Part shown: one piece after another, positions 20,187 to 29,968 of the stretch
How the letters are laid out: the number at the start of each line of letters is the position of its first letter
Position numbering within the stretch: the stretch's first letter is position 1
NCBI GenBank assembly: GCA_947303085.1
Contig: CAMYXP010000001.1
Span: 124,001 to 188,000, forward strand
Reading direction: 5' to 3'
Length of the DNA stretch: 64,000 nucleotides
DNA from: an uncultured Bacteroidales bacterium
GTDB lineage: Bacteria; Bacteroidota; Bacteroidia; Bacteroidales; F082
Program-made: the position numbers and the translations under genes
The notes under the pieces: model-generated
Told to the model about the DNA's origin: nothing
The model's input: the letters and a program-made list of their open reading frames with translations, nothing else
The model's database searches: none

Positions 20187-23100
20187 ATGTTAAAAAAATT
20201 ACTATTTACACTCTGCATCGTGCTGGCGTCGTGGTCGTTAGCACTTGCACAACAAGGTCGTCTTAAGGGTGTCATCAAGGACAAAGATACCGGCGAGCCT
20301 ATTCCATTTGCCAACGTCGTGTTGGAAAACGGCGGTACACAGGTGGGTGGTGCTAGTACGGATTTCGATGGTAACTATGACATCAACCCTATTCCACCTG
20401 GAACATACGACCTTAGAGCAACTTTCGTTGGTTACAACACATTCCTCATGAAGGGTGTTGTGATTTCAGGTAACAAAATTACCTTCCAGGACATCCCAAT
20501 GAGCATGCAGTCGGAAGTGCTTGATGCTGTTGAGATTGTCGATTACAAGGTGCCTTTGATTTCAAAGGACCAGACTTCAGCTGGTGCTACCATCACTGCC
20601 GAGGAAATTGCGAAGATGCCTAACCGTTCGGCAGAAGCAGTCGCTGCTACCGTCGGTGGTGTGTTCTCGGCTGACGGTGAAGTTGGTAACATGCGTGGTG
20701 CACGTTCTGAAGGTACAGTTTATTACATCGACGGTGTCCGTGTCATCGGTTCAACATCGGTTCCACAGTCGGCTATCGACCAAGTGGAGGTTATGCTGTC
20801 CGGTACACCTGCTATGTATGGTGACGTTACCGGTGGTATCATCAACATGACAACAAAAGGCCCTTCAAGAACATTCGGCGCAGGCGCTGAAATCGAGCAG
20901 TCAATCGACGGCTACGGTCACACCAGAGTCGGCTTCAACATTCAGGGACCACTCATCAAGGGTAAGAAGTCAGAGACAGCTCTCTTGGGATTCTTCCTCT
21001 CAGGTGAGTTCAACCGCGACAAGGATGGCGCTATCTCAGCTATCGGTCACTACAAAGCTACTGACGAATGGTTGGACAAGATCGAGAAACAGCCATTGCG
21101 TCTCGGCAGCTCAGGCGACGGTGTTTATCCTAACGGTGAATACACAAGAATGGGTTCGATGGAGTATGTGAAGAATTCACAGAATACATCAAACTGGAGC
21201 ACAGCTCTTACCGGTAATATCAGTATCCGTACAACCGAAACAATCAACTTGAGATTCGGTGGTAGCTTCAACAAGTCAAGAGGTCACGGCTTCAGCAGAA
21301 ATCAGGAATACTTCAACTACGATAAGAACTATATCTACGACAACCAGACATGGCGTGTTTATGGTAACTTCTCACAGAGATTCCCATCAGCTCCTGAAAG
21401 CTCATCGTTCATCAAGAACTTCTACTACAGCATTCAGGTCGACTACACCAGATACAATGCTAAGAACTATGACCCTGACCACAAGAAGGATATCTGGAAA
21501 TATGGTTACCTCGGTAAGTACACCATCTACAAGACTCCTACCTACGCAATGGATACAGCCATCACAGTCAACGGTCATACTTACAGCAATGTGTGGCATA
21601 CAACATCATGGGACTATGATACATTGGTCAAGTTCAAAGCAGCTGACTACAACCCGTTGCTTGCAAACTACACATCGATGATCTATGATTTGTATGATGA
21701 TCCTGTCGGTCACTACAACAACTTCGACTATCTCCAGTTGAACCAAGGTCTTCTCAACTCTGGCTCACCATCAGCATTCTATGGCTTGTATGCTGCTCCT
21801 GGTACAATTCAGGCAAATTACGCATATAGCGAAAGCGACCAGTTCAATGTGAACCTCGCAACAGCTATGACAGTTGGAAACCACGAAATCAAACTCGGTC
21901 TCCAGTATGAACAGCGTAACAGCAGATACTACGGCATTGACGGCCGCAGAATGTGGTACCTCATGAGAAACCTCGCCAACTTCCATATCGATCAGTTGGA
22001 CATCAATAACCCTGAGGTTGTCAGCTACAACGGCTTCGTTGATACAATCAAGTATTACAGAAAATACAACGGCGCTGACCAATATCAGTTCGACAAGAAC
22101 CTCCGTGAGGCTCTCGGTTTGAACGTTACCGGCGTCGACTGGATCAACACCGACTCATACGACTTCAATGATAACTCAATTGAATACTATGACAAGAACG
22201 GCAAGATGCACAAAGCTTATCTCAGCGACGGCTTCGACATCAGCATGTTCACCCCAGACGAGTTGACACAAGACGGTAACTCATACGTTGAATACTATGG
22301 TTACGACTATCTCGGCAACAAACTCAAGAAACAGCCAAGTTTCGAAGACTTCTTCAACGAGAAGGATGAGAACGGTAACTACACACGTCCGGTAGGTTCA
22401 TACAGACCTATCTACATGGCAGGTTACATCCAGGATAAGTTCGCTTTCAAAGACCTTATCTTCAACGTCGGTATCCGTGTCGACCGTTTCGACGCTAACC
22501 AGAAGGTCTTGAAAGACCCATACATCCTCTATGATTACTATACAGTAGGCGATAAGATGAACAACGGTCAGATCATCCTTTCTGACGGTACTTCAGTGAC
22601 AGTGCCAGGCAACATCGGAAGCGACTACGCAGTTTACGTCAACGATATCAACAACATCACACAAATCATGGGTTATCGTTATGATAACACTTGGTATGAT
22701 GCTAACGGTGCTGAAATCAGCGACCCTACAACATTGGATGCAGGTAGCGGTGTTACAGCATGGATTAAGGATAAAGACCAGGATCACGTAGACGTCAGCT
22801 CATTCAAGGACTACAGTCCACAATGGAGCGTGATGCCACGTATCTCATTCTCATTCCCAATCTCTGACGACGCTTTGTTCTTCGCTCACTACGATGTTTT
22901 GACACAGCGTCCATCGAACATCCACACCAACATCTATGATTACTACTACTTCGAGCAGAACAACAGCACACTCAACAACCCTGCTTTGAAGCCTTCACAG
23001 ACAATCGACTATGAGCTCGGTTTCACCCAGAAGCTGACCAACTCATCGTCAATGACTATCACAGCTTATTATAAGGAGTTGCGTAACATGATCCAGATGT

Positions 23101-23891
23101 ACCGTTACACAGGTGCATATCCTAAGGATTATTCATCATACAGCAACTTGGACTTCGGTACTGTTAAAGGTATCACAGCATCATACGACTTACGTAGAAC
23201 AAAGAACGTCCGTCTGCGTGCTTCTTACACATTGCAGTACACCAACGCTACAGGTGCTTCATCAACCACAATGAGCGCTTTGATCGCGGCAGGTGTTCCT
23301 AACTTGCGTTCAACATTCGCTATGCCTTGGGACCGTCGTCACCAGTTCAACGTCACATTGGATTATCGTTTCGCTGACGGCAAGGACTACAACGGCCCTG
23401 TCACAAAACGCGACGGCAAGAGCAACATCCAGTGGTTGGCCAACACAGGTGTCGCCATCACAATGCAAGGCGGTTCAGGTACTCCTTATACAGCATCAAG
23501 CAACATCAACTCTCCTATCACTTCAGGTACCAGACTGTTGAAAGGTTCATACTACGGTTCACGCCTCCCATGGGCATTCCGTTTCGATATGAAGATCGAC
23601 AGAGACTTCAACGTGGAGTTCAAGAAGAAAGACGGCGACAAACGCATCTCTTACCTCAACGTTTATCTCCAGGTGCTCAACGTACTCAACTCCAAGAATA
23701 TCATTAATGTTTACGCGGCAACCGGTAATCCTGATGACGATGGTTACCTTTCAGCTCCGGAATGGCAGCGTGAAATCGCAACCCAGACAAATGCTGATTC
23801 GTATGCGGAATTGTACAGCCTGTACGTCAACAGCCAGTACAATTACTCAGCACCACGTCAGATTAGAATTGGTATGATCTTTAACTTCTAA
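20187..23891 (+). CDS. TonB-dependent receptor with carboxypeptidase-regulatory-like N-terminal domain
   Basis: 1234 aa. Signal peptide MLKKLLFTLCIVLASWSLALAQ; CarboxypepD_reg-like beta-sandwich (about 24-110, GRLKGVIKDKDTGEPIPFANV ... YDLRATFVGYNTF); plug domain (about 130-225) with GVFSADGEVGNMRGARSEG, TVYYIDGVRVIG and VEVMLSGTPAMYGDVTGGII; then a 22-strand-type barrel ending in the terminal Phe signature (IRIGMIFNF). There is no SusD gene next to it, so it is not a SusCD pair. It is followed 23 nt later by the 1454-aa secreted protein and then a PorV-like barrel, and the three read as one unit. Substrate unknown; it could import a ligand or relay TonB energy for the neighbouring surface protein. 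Confidence 0.93.
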   Translation: MLKKLLFTLCIVLASWSLALAQQGRLKGVIKDKDTGEPIPFANVVLENGGTQVGGASTDFDGNYDINPIPPGTYDLRATFVGYNTFLMKGVVISGNKITFQDIPMSMQSEVLDAVEIVDYKVPLISKDQTSAGATITAEEIAKMPNRSAEAVAATVGGVFSADGEVGNMRGARSEGTVYYIDGVRVIGSTSVPQSAIDQVEVMLSGTPAMYGDVTGGIINMTTKGPSRTFGAGAEIEQSIDGYGHTRVGFNIQGPLIKGKKSETALLGFFLSGEFNRDKDGAISAIGHYKATDEWLDKIEKQPLRLGSSGDGVYPNGEYTRMGSMEYVKNSQNTSNWSTALTGNISIRTTETINLRFGGSFNKSRGHGFSRNQEYFNYDKNYIYDNQTWRVYGNFSQRFPSAPESSSFIKNFYYSIQVDYTRYNAKNYDPDHKKDIWKYGYLGKYTIYKTPTYAMDTAITVNGHTYSNVWHTTSWDYDTLVKFKAADYNPLLANYTSMIYDLYDDPVGHYNNFDYLQLNQGLLNSGSPSAFYGLYAAPGTIQANYAYSESDQFNVNLATAMTVGNHEIKLGLQYEQRNSRYYGIDGRRMWYLMRNLANFHIDQLDINNPEVVSYNGFVDTIKYYRKYNGADQYQFDKNLREALGLNVTGVDWINTDSYDFNDNSIEYYDKNGKMHKAYLSDGFDISMFTPDELTQDGNSYVEYYGYDYLGNKLKKQPSFEDFFNEKDENGNYTRPVGSYRPIYMAGYIQDKFAFKDLIFNVGIRVDRFDANQKVLKDPYILYDYYTVGDKMNNGQIILSDGTSVTVPGNIGSDYAVYVNDINNITQIMGYRYDNTWYDANGAEISDPTTLDAGSGVTAWIKDKDQDHVDVSSFKDYSPQWSVMPRISFSFPISDDALFFAHYDVLTQRPSNIHTNIYDYYYFEQNNSTLNNPALKPSQTIDYELGFTQKLTNSSSMTITAYYKELRNMIQMYRYTGAYPKDYSSYSNLDFGTVKGITASYDLRRTKNVRLRASYTLQYTNATGASSTTMSALIAAGVPNLRSTFAMPWDRRHQFNVTLDYRFADGKDYNGPVTKRDGKSNIQWLANTGVAITMQGGSGTPYTASSNINSPITSGTRLLKGSYYGSRLPWAFRFDMKIDRDFNVEFKKKDGDKRISYLNVYLQVLNVLNSKNIINVYAATGNPDDDGYLSAPEWQREIATQTNADSYAELYSLYVNSQYNYSAPRQIRIGMIFNF

Positions 23892-23914
23892 ACAGAAAAA
23901 TAAATACTGATAAT

Positions 23915-26900
23915 ATGAAGACTATAATTCGTTTATTAATTGTTGCATTTCTTTTTGCAAGTGTAACTGAAGTAAGAGCCGAGAAGGTGCGCACAAGCGG
24001 CCCGTCACCTCGGAATCTGAAACAAACTACTGCCGGATGTACACCTTCATCAACGTTTGCTTGGTTGAACATCAACAACGCTAGAGTTCGTGTCAACGCT
24101 GGTGGTGATATGTGGTGGGATCTCCCGGGCGGATCAGGTGCTAAGTACTACATCCCATCAAACGGTTCCGCAACATCATTGTACGCAGGATCACTTTGGA
24201 TTGCAGGTATGGACATCAACAACCAGTTGAAGTGCGCTGCTGTCCGTTTCCGTCAGGGACCTGATGGCAACGGTGGTAACGACTTCTGGACTGGTCCTCT
24301 TACAATCGACGGTACAGCTTCTATCGATCCGGCCACATGTATGGAATACGATAAGATGTACAACATCACACGTGCTGAAGTCGACGACTTCCTCGCACAC
24401 TGCGATGAACACGGTATTCCTGAGGCAGGCTATGAGATACCGGCTAACATCGTCAACTGGCCAGCTCACGGCGACCCGTCAAGAGGAATGAGCTACTACC
24501 TCGCTCCATTCTATGATAACGATAACGATGGTGTGTACGATCCTACAGCAGGTGACTACCCATACTACGATATCGACAATGACCTCTGCCACACTCAGAC
24601 CCCTACAATGGAGGAAATGAATGCCGGTACAGTTCACGGATCAATCCTCTCCGACCAAGTTATCAAGGGCGACCAGACAATTTGGTGGGTGTTCAACGAT
24701 AAAGGTAACTCACACACTGAAACAGGTGGTTCAGCTATCGGTATGGAAATCAGAGCTCAAGCATTTGCTTTCTCAACAAATGATGAGATCAACAACATGA
24801 CATTCTATAGCTACGAGATTATCAACCGTTCAACTTATACCTTGACACAGACATACTTCTCACCTTGGACAGACGTTGACCTTGGTTATGCATACGACGA
24901 CTATGTAGGTTGCGATGTGTCACGTGGTCTTGGTTACGGTTACAACGGCGCACCTGTCGACGGTAGCGGTCAGACTGAAGCTTACGGTGCTAACCCTCCA
25001 GCGGTTGGTGTCGACTTCTTCCAGGGCCCATACCTCGACCCGGATGGTGAGGATAACCCTAAATACGACTCACTTGGCCACCAGCTCTGCGACGAGAGTA
25101 TCAACGGTGTTAACTTCGGCAACGGCATCGTCGACGACGAACGTTTCGGTATGCGCCGTTTCGTGTACCACGACAACACCTCATCAGCAGTGAACGGTGA
25201 CCCTAAGAAAGCCGCTGAATACTACCTCCTCCTTAGAGGTATTTGGAAGAACGGCGCTAAGATGCAGTATGGCGGTACAGCTGTTCCGAATGCTGCAGGT
25301 ACAGTGGGTCCTGCTTGCGACTTCATGTTCCCATATGATTCAGACCCTTGCAACTGGGGTACTAACGGTATCACACCTAACGGTGGTTTCAACGTGAGCG
25401 GCAAGTACTGGAGCGAAGAGACCGGTAACAACGGTTCTCCAAACCCTGTCAACGACCGTCGTTTCATGCAGTCAGCAGGTCCTTTCACCTTGAAGTCAGG
25501 CGCTGTTAACTACATCACATTCGGTGTGCCGTGGGCTCGCGCAACTACAGGTAAAGCTTGGTCATCAGTGGAATTGCTCCGTAAGGTCGATGATAAGTGC
25601 CAGCAGATGTTCGATAACTGCTTCAAAGTTCTCGACGGTCCTAACGCACCTGATTTGACAATCCGCGAACTCGACAGAAAACTCATCATCTATCTGTCAA
25701 ATTCTGATGCATCAAACAACGCTAACGAAGGTTACATCGAGTTGGATCCTAACATTCCGGAAGAAGATTCTCTCGGTAATCCATATGACAGATATTTCCG
25801 TTTCGAAGGATATCAGATCTATCAGCTCGCCAACCAGGAAGTCAGTGTTGATGAGATCAACGATGAAGCAAAAGCCCGTTTGATCTTCCAGTGCGATATC
25901 AAGAACAATGTCAGCAGAATCATCAACTTCATCTATGATGACGACCTCAAACAGAGTATTCCTACTCTTATGGTTGATGGCGGTGACAGTGGTATCGGCC
26001 ACTCATTCGTGGTGACACAGGATAAGTTCTCGAAGAACAACGACCCAAGTCTTGTCAACCATCACACCTACTACTTCATGGCAATTGCTTATGCTTACAA
26101 CAATTACCAGGACTACAATCCGGATCCGTTGAACCCGTCAGATGGTCAGAAGTTGCCTTACTTGGCAGGTCGTAAGAACATCAAGATGTATTCAGCAGTT
26201 CCACACAAGATTGTGAACGGTACTATCGTCAACTCTTCATACGGTGACCAGCCAGTTATCACACGTTGGACAGGTAACGGTAACGGTGGCAATAGAATTG
26301 AAATGTCGAAGAAAGACGTCAAGGAATTGCTCTCACGTCCGATTGCAAGCTCAACCAACATCTATGGTATGGCTGATTATCCTGCTATCTATCACCCGAC
26401 ATACAAGAAAGGTTATGGTCCTATCGATGTTAAGATCATCGACCCGTTGAACGTCAAAGCTACCGACTACGCAGTTTGGTTCCACGACTTCCAGGATGTG
26501 TATATTGAGCATGTCACTGGCAACGTCGCTGTTACAGGCGATAGAGCAGCCAAGAGAGCATTCAAGTGGACTTTGAAAGACCTCAAGTCAGGCGAAGAGT
26601 TTGAATCAGACACAACAACCGAGCATGCAAATGAGAAGATATTCCTCGACAGAGGTATCTCTATAAACATTGAGCAGTGCTGGAAGTTCGGTCCATACCA
26701 TATCGGTTCGACAGGTACAGGACAGACATCAGGTAGCGCTGCATACGCAGTCCTCGCTCCGGATAATGGTTTCATCACAACATCAGTGACCTACGCCGAC
26801 AGTTCAAACCGTTGGCTCTCAGGTATCAGAGACAGTGACGATATCCCATCGAACGCATTGAACTGGATCCGTGCCGGTTCATACGTCGACCAGGAGAACG

Positions 26901-28279
26901 CCGCCAACAACGACTACGGTGGAAACTCTAACCCATTCGACCCGAATTCAGTGTTTGAAAACATCGCTGAAGGTACATGGGCACCATATTTGCTCTGCAA
27001 CGTCAGCGGTAACTCAGGTGCTTTGAACCCTGGTCCTGTTTACAACGGTAACAGCCGTAAAGACTCTATCTTCAGAAAGCTCGGTTCAATTGATATTGTT
27101 CTCACAGCTGATAAGTCGAAGTGGAGCCGTTGCCCTGTGTTCGAGATGTGTATGGATGCCAACGTTTCAGAAAACGGCGCTAAAAGATTCGGTTTGCGTA
27201 AATCTCCGTCAGTTGACAAGAATGGTAATCCGGCAGCAGCTACATACGAAGAAGCTCGCACAATGGCTAGCAGCAACGATCCTGAAGCAGCCAACTACAT
27301 CAGCGCAGTGAGCATGGGCTGGTTCCCAGGCTATGTCATCGACGTTGAAACAGGCGCACGTTTGAATGTCGGTTTCGGTGAAGACTCATTCTATCCGGAA
27401 CTCAACGGACGTGACATGTTGTTCAACCCACCAGCGTTGACAGAGACATCAGCGGCAGGCGGATCACTCCTTGGTGACCCGGTGGTGTTCGACCAGATTG
27501 ACATGACACCATTGTTCGGAGGTAAACACTATGTGTATGTCTTCCCAATGCTCAACGGTCCATATTTGTCGAGCGGTAACTACGCTTTGGATATCAAGTG
27601 CCCTGCATACGACGGTGGTAAATACTTGACCAAGGCATTGAGATATGTTGACTCAATCAACAAGGATCCTTTCACAATAGCTTACTGGGCACAACCAGGT
27701 TGGGTTGGCATGCCGATGGCTGTTCAAGGACAGAAATGGTTGCCAAAGAACAATCCTGTTAAGATCTCGGTGCGTCTCGCAAAACCATACGACCTTGGTT
27801 ATGGTGGAATGCCACTCCAGATCACTCCAACAGGAAATCCTGAGGAATATGCCGAATTGGTTGACTATGTGAACCATGAAGGTCTCCTTCCATACTACAC
27901 ATTCACAACCAAAGGATATGGTCCGGTTTACAAGGATGCTGCAAAGGGTGAAGACGACCTCGATCTCATCCAGATTGTACCAAACCCATACTATGCGTAT
28001 TCTAACTACGAGCCGAACGCTCTTACTCACAGAGTTAAGATCACCAACCTTCCTGACGAATGCGTCGTGACTATCTACACTGTCAACGGCACCAAGATTC
28101 GTCAGTTCAAGAAAGACGACTCGTCGACTACCTCAATAGATTGGGATTTGACCAACCATGCTAACACACCTATCGCGAGCGGTATCTACATCATCCACGT
28201 GAAAGATAACGTCAACGGCGGTGAACACACTCTTAAGTTCTATTGCGCAATGCGTCAGGTTGACTTAAATACATTCTAA
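23915..28279 (+). CDS. 1454-aa secreted protein with T9SS type A-like C-terminal domain
   Basis: Signal peptide 1-22 (ends VRA). The mature part has no enzyme motif I recognise. It contains aromatic and Gly-rich beta sequence (DMWWDLPGG, SLYAGSLWIAGMD), an Asp-rich calcium-loop-like DNDNDGVYDP (201-210) and repeated DPDGEDN/DPCNW-type acidic turns. The last 105 residues (IQIVPNPYYAYSNYEPN, LPDECVVTIYTVNGTKIRQF, WDLTNHANTPIASGIYIIHV) follow the pattern of T9SS type A sorting domains, and the tail FYCAMRQVDLNTF resembles the ends of a conserved Bacteroidota family. Inference: exported by the T9SS and held at the surface. It sits between a TonB receptor and a PorV-like protein, 23 nt and 34 nt apart. 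Function undescribed to my knowledge. Confidence 0.8.
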   Translation: MKTIIRLLIVAFLFASVTEVRAEKVRTSGPSPRNLKQTTAGCTPSSTFAWLNINNARVRVNAGGDMWWDLPGGSGAKYYIPSNGSATSLYAGSLWIAGMDINNQLKCAAVRFRQGPDGNGGNDFWTGPLTIDGTASIDPATCMEYDKMYNITRAEVDDFLAHCDEHGIPEAGYEIPANIVNWPAHGDPSRGMSYYLAPFYDNDNDGVYDPTAGDYPYYDIDNDLCHTQTPTMEEMNAGTVHGSILSDQVIKGDQTIWWVFNDKGNSHTETGGSAIGMEIRAQAFAFSTNDEINNMTFYSYEIINRSTYTLTQTYFSPWTDVDLGYAYDDYVGCDVSRGLGYGYNGAPVDGSGQTEAYGANPPAVGVDFFQGPYLDPDGEDNPKYDSLGHQLCDESINGVNFGNGIVDDERFGMRRFVYHDNTSSAVNGDPKKAAEYYLLLRGIWKNGAKMQYGGTAVPNAAGTVGPACDFMFPYDSDPCNWGTNGITPNGGFNVSGKYWSEETGNNGSPNPVNDRRFMQSAGPFTLKSGAVNYITFGVPWARATTGKAWSSVELLRKVDDKCQQMFDNCFKVLDGPNAPDLTIRELDRKLIIYLSNSDASNNANEGYIELDPNIPEEDSLGNPYDRYFRFEGYQIYQLANQEVSVDEINDEAKARLIFQCDIKNNVSRIINFIYDDDLKQSIPTLMVDGGDSGIGHSFVVTQDKFSKNNDPSLVNHHTYYFMAIAYAYNNYQDYNPDPLNPSDGQKLPYLAGRKNIKMYSAVPHKIVNGTIVNSSYGDQPVITRWTGNGNGGNRIEMSKKDVKELLSRPIASSTNIYGMADYPAIYHPTYKKGYGPIDVKIIDPLNVKATDYAVWFHDFQDVYIEHVTGNVAVTGDRAAKRAFKWTLKDLKSGEEFESDTTTEHANEKIFLDRGISINIEQCWKFGPYHIGSTGTGQTSGSAAYAVLAPDNGFITTSVTYADSSNRWLSGIRDSDDIPSNALNWIRAGSYVDQENAANNDYGGNSNPFDPNSVFENIAEGTWAPYLLCNVSGNSGALNPGPVYNGNSRKDSIFRKLGSIDIVLTADKSKWSRCPVFEMCMDANVSENGAKRFGLRKSPSVDKNGNPAAATYEEARTMASSNDPEAANYISAVSMGWFPGYVIDVETGARLNVGFGEDSFYPELNGRDMLFNPPALTETSAAGGSLLGDPVVFDQIDMTPLFGGKHYVYVFPMLNGPYLSSGNYALDIKCPAYDGGKYLTKALRYVDSINKDPFTIAYWAQPGWVGMPMAVQGQKWLPKNNPVKISVRLAKPYDLGYGGMPLQITPTGNPEEYAELVDYVNHEGLLPYYTFTTKGYGPVYKDAAKGEDDLDLIQIVPNPYYAYSNYEPNALTHRVKITNLPDECVVTIYTVNGTKIRQFKKDDSSTTSIDWDLTNHANTPIASGIYIIHVKDNVNGGEHTLKFYCAMRQVDLNTF

Positions 28280-28313
28280 TATTTATTTGCGAACAAATTA
28301 AAAGTACACGATC

Positions 28314-29378
28314 ATGAAAAAGTTATTTAGAACTATCGTAATAGTAAGCTTGACAATCATCATTGGATTAACAAGCACAGAGGCATTCGCAGGTAATAAG
28401 GATAGAACTGGTCAGGCTGGTGCTAACGAGTTGTTGATCAACCCATGGACAGCATCATCAGGATGGGGCAATGCCGGTATGGCAACTATCAAGGGTGTTG
28501 AGGCTATGTGGAGCAACGTTGCTGGTATCTCATTTACCAACACCATTGATCTCGACTTCTCATACACCAACTGGCTCGCCGGTTCAGGAACAAAAGTCGT
28601 ATCATTCGGTTTGTTGGCACGCGTTTCAGAGTCAGTTGTGGCTGGTCTTTCCGTGATGTCGATGAACTTCGGTGAGATTGAGAGAACCACGACAGAGAAC
28701 CCTGATGGAGGTATTGGTACATACAAGCCAAGTTTGATGAACATCAATATCGCTGTCGCGAAATCGTTCTCAAATAGTATCCACGGCGGTTTCGTCTTGA
28801 AGATCATCAATGAACAGATTTCCGATATGACAGGTACAGGTGTCGCACTTGACGCAGGTATCCAGTATGTTACAGGTCTTACCGATAACATCCACTTCGG
28901 TATCGCTTTGAAGAACATCGGACCTACCATGAAGTTCAAAGGCGACGGTCTTGCATATTCAGTGCTGTTTGACGGAATGTCATCAAATATCACAGTGGTA
29001 CAACGCGCTGATGAGTTTGAGCTTCCTACACAGTTGAACATCGCAGCGGCATATGACTTCAATTTTGAGAATGCCAGCCGTTTGACATTGGCTTTCAACT
29101 TCAATTCAAACGCTTTCTCAAAAGACCAGTTCATTTTGGGTGCTGAGGGTTCGTTCCGCGACATCCTCATGCTTCGTGCCGGTTACACGATTGAGAAAGG
29201 TATGAGAAAGAGTATCGAGGACGCTGAATGCACAAACGTTTACAAAGGTTTGTCACTCGGTGCAACAGTTCAGGCTCCTCTCAACAAGAAGGGTTTGAAG
29301 GTTTGTCTCGACTATTCATACCACAACACAGCACACTGGAAAGGTACACATTCAATCGGCGCAAGAATTTTATTCTAA
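28314..29378 (+). CDS. PorV/PorQ-like outer-membrane beta-barrel protein
   Basis: 354 aa. Signal peptide 1-26 (STEAFA). The N-terminus GQAGANELLINPW...GWGNAGMATIKGVEAMWSNVAGIS matches the PorV/PorQ pattern GA..L.I....R..GMG.A......A..WNPA, and the rest is a FadL-like barrel with the closing aromatic (SIGARILF). PorV shuttles T9SS cargo from the SprA translocon to the attachment machinery. Here the gene follows a candidate T9SS cargo, so a dedicated role for that cargo is plausible but inferred. It could equally be a cargo-specific paralogue rather than the main PorV. Confidence 0.8.
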   Translation: MKKLFRTIVIVSLTIIIGLTSTEAFAGNKDRTGQAGANELLINPWTASSGWGNAGMATIKGVEAMWSNVAGISFTNTIDLDFSYTNWLAGSGTKVVSFGLLARVSESVVAGLSVMSMNFGEIERTTTENPDGGIGTYKPSLMNINIAVAKSFSNSIHGGFVLKIINEQISDMTGTGVALDAGIQYVTGLTDNIHFGIALKNIGPTMKFKGDGLAYSVLFDGMSSNITVVQRADEFELPTQLNIAAAYDFNFENASRLTLAFNFNSNAFSKDQFILGAEGSFRDILMLRAGYTIEKGMRKSIEDAECTNVYKGLSLGATVQAPLNKKGLKVCLDYSYHNTAHWKGTHSIGARILF

Positions 29379-29385
29379 AAAAAGC

Positions 29386-29414
29386 TTGCATCTGAAAAAA
29401 AAGTTGTATCTTTG
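29386..29414 (+). promoter_or_regulatory. greA: Promoter for greA
   Basis: CTTG at 29386-29389 and, 17 bp later, TATCTTTG (29407-29414), an exact TAnnTTTG. Transcription would begin near 29421, upstream of the hairpin at 29436-29466. Confidence 0.6.
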
Positions 29415-29435
29415 CATACAATTTTACGGAAAAAA

Positions 29436-29466
29436 GGGCCCTTATTTCGGTAAGGGTCTCTTTTTT
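29436..29466 (+). terminator. Terminator-like hairpin in the greA leader
   Basis: GGGCCCTTA pairs with TAAGGGTCT (6 Watson-Crick pairs plus G-U extensions) around a 6-base loop and is followed by T6. It lies after the predicted greA promoter and 24 nt before the greA ATG, so it either ends the PorV-like transcript or attenuates greA itself. Confidence 0.75.
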
Positions 29467-29489
29467 ACGATTTAAAAAATTATAAAATT

Positions 29490-29966
29490 ATGGCAGACGT
29501 AGAATATTTTACACAAGCTGGACTACAGAAACTGAAAGACGAATTGGAGAATCTCTGTGTCAACGAGCGTCCTAAAATCGCTGCGGCGATAGCGGAAGCA
29601 CGCGACAAGGGTGACCTTTCGGAAAACGCAGAATACGATGCGGCAAAAGAAGCTCAGCAGCTTCTCGAGATGAAGATAGTGAAGCTCCAGCTCACCATCG
29701 CGAACGCACGTATCATCGACGAATCGAAGATGGACACATCGAAAGTTTTGATTCTTTCGACAGTGAAAATCAAGAACGTGAAGACAAAACAGATGATGTC
29801 ATATACAATAGTCCCTGAAAAGGAAGCTAACCTCAAGGCCGGCAAGATTTCAATCACCTCGCCGATAGCTAAGGGTTTGCTCGGCAAATCGGTAGGCGAA
29901 CAGGTCGAGATTCAGGTTCCCGCAGGTAAACTTTTGTTTGAAATCGTTGAAATAACAAGAGAATAA
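29490..29966 (+). CDS. greA: Transcription elongation factor GreA
   Basis: 158 aa. N-terminal coiled coil (about 5-75) with the tip acidic pair in ARDKGDLSENAEYDAAKEAQ and a C-terminal FKBP-like domain (KISITSPIAKGLLGKSVGEQ, ending FEIVEITRE). GreA enters the RNA polymerase secondary channel and stimulates cleavage of backtracked RNA. First gene of a tight run: the HIT gene begins 2 nt after its stop and the methyltransferase 2 nt after that. Its leader holds a promoter and a terminator hairpin, suggesting attenuation. Confidence 0.96.
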   Translation: MADVEYFTQAGLQKLKDELENLCVNERPKIAAAIAEARDKGDLSENAEYDAAKEAQQLLEMKIVKLQLTIANARIIDESKMDTSKVLILSTVKIKNVKTKQMMSYTIVPEKEANLKAGKISITSPIAKGLLGKSVGEQVEIQVPAGKLLFEIVEITRE

Positions 29967-29968
29967 TT

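Noticed and set aside
20187-28279. Polysaccharide utilisation locus (SusCD)
   Set aside because: The second gene is not SusD-like: no lipobox, no TPR fold, 1454 aa with a sorting-type C-terminus. The fucosidase at 16.6 kb is separated by ahcY and a terminator.
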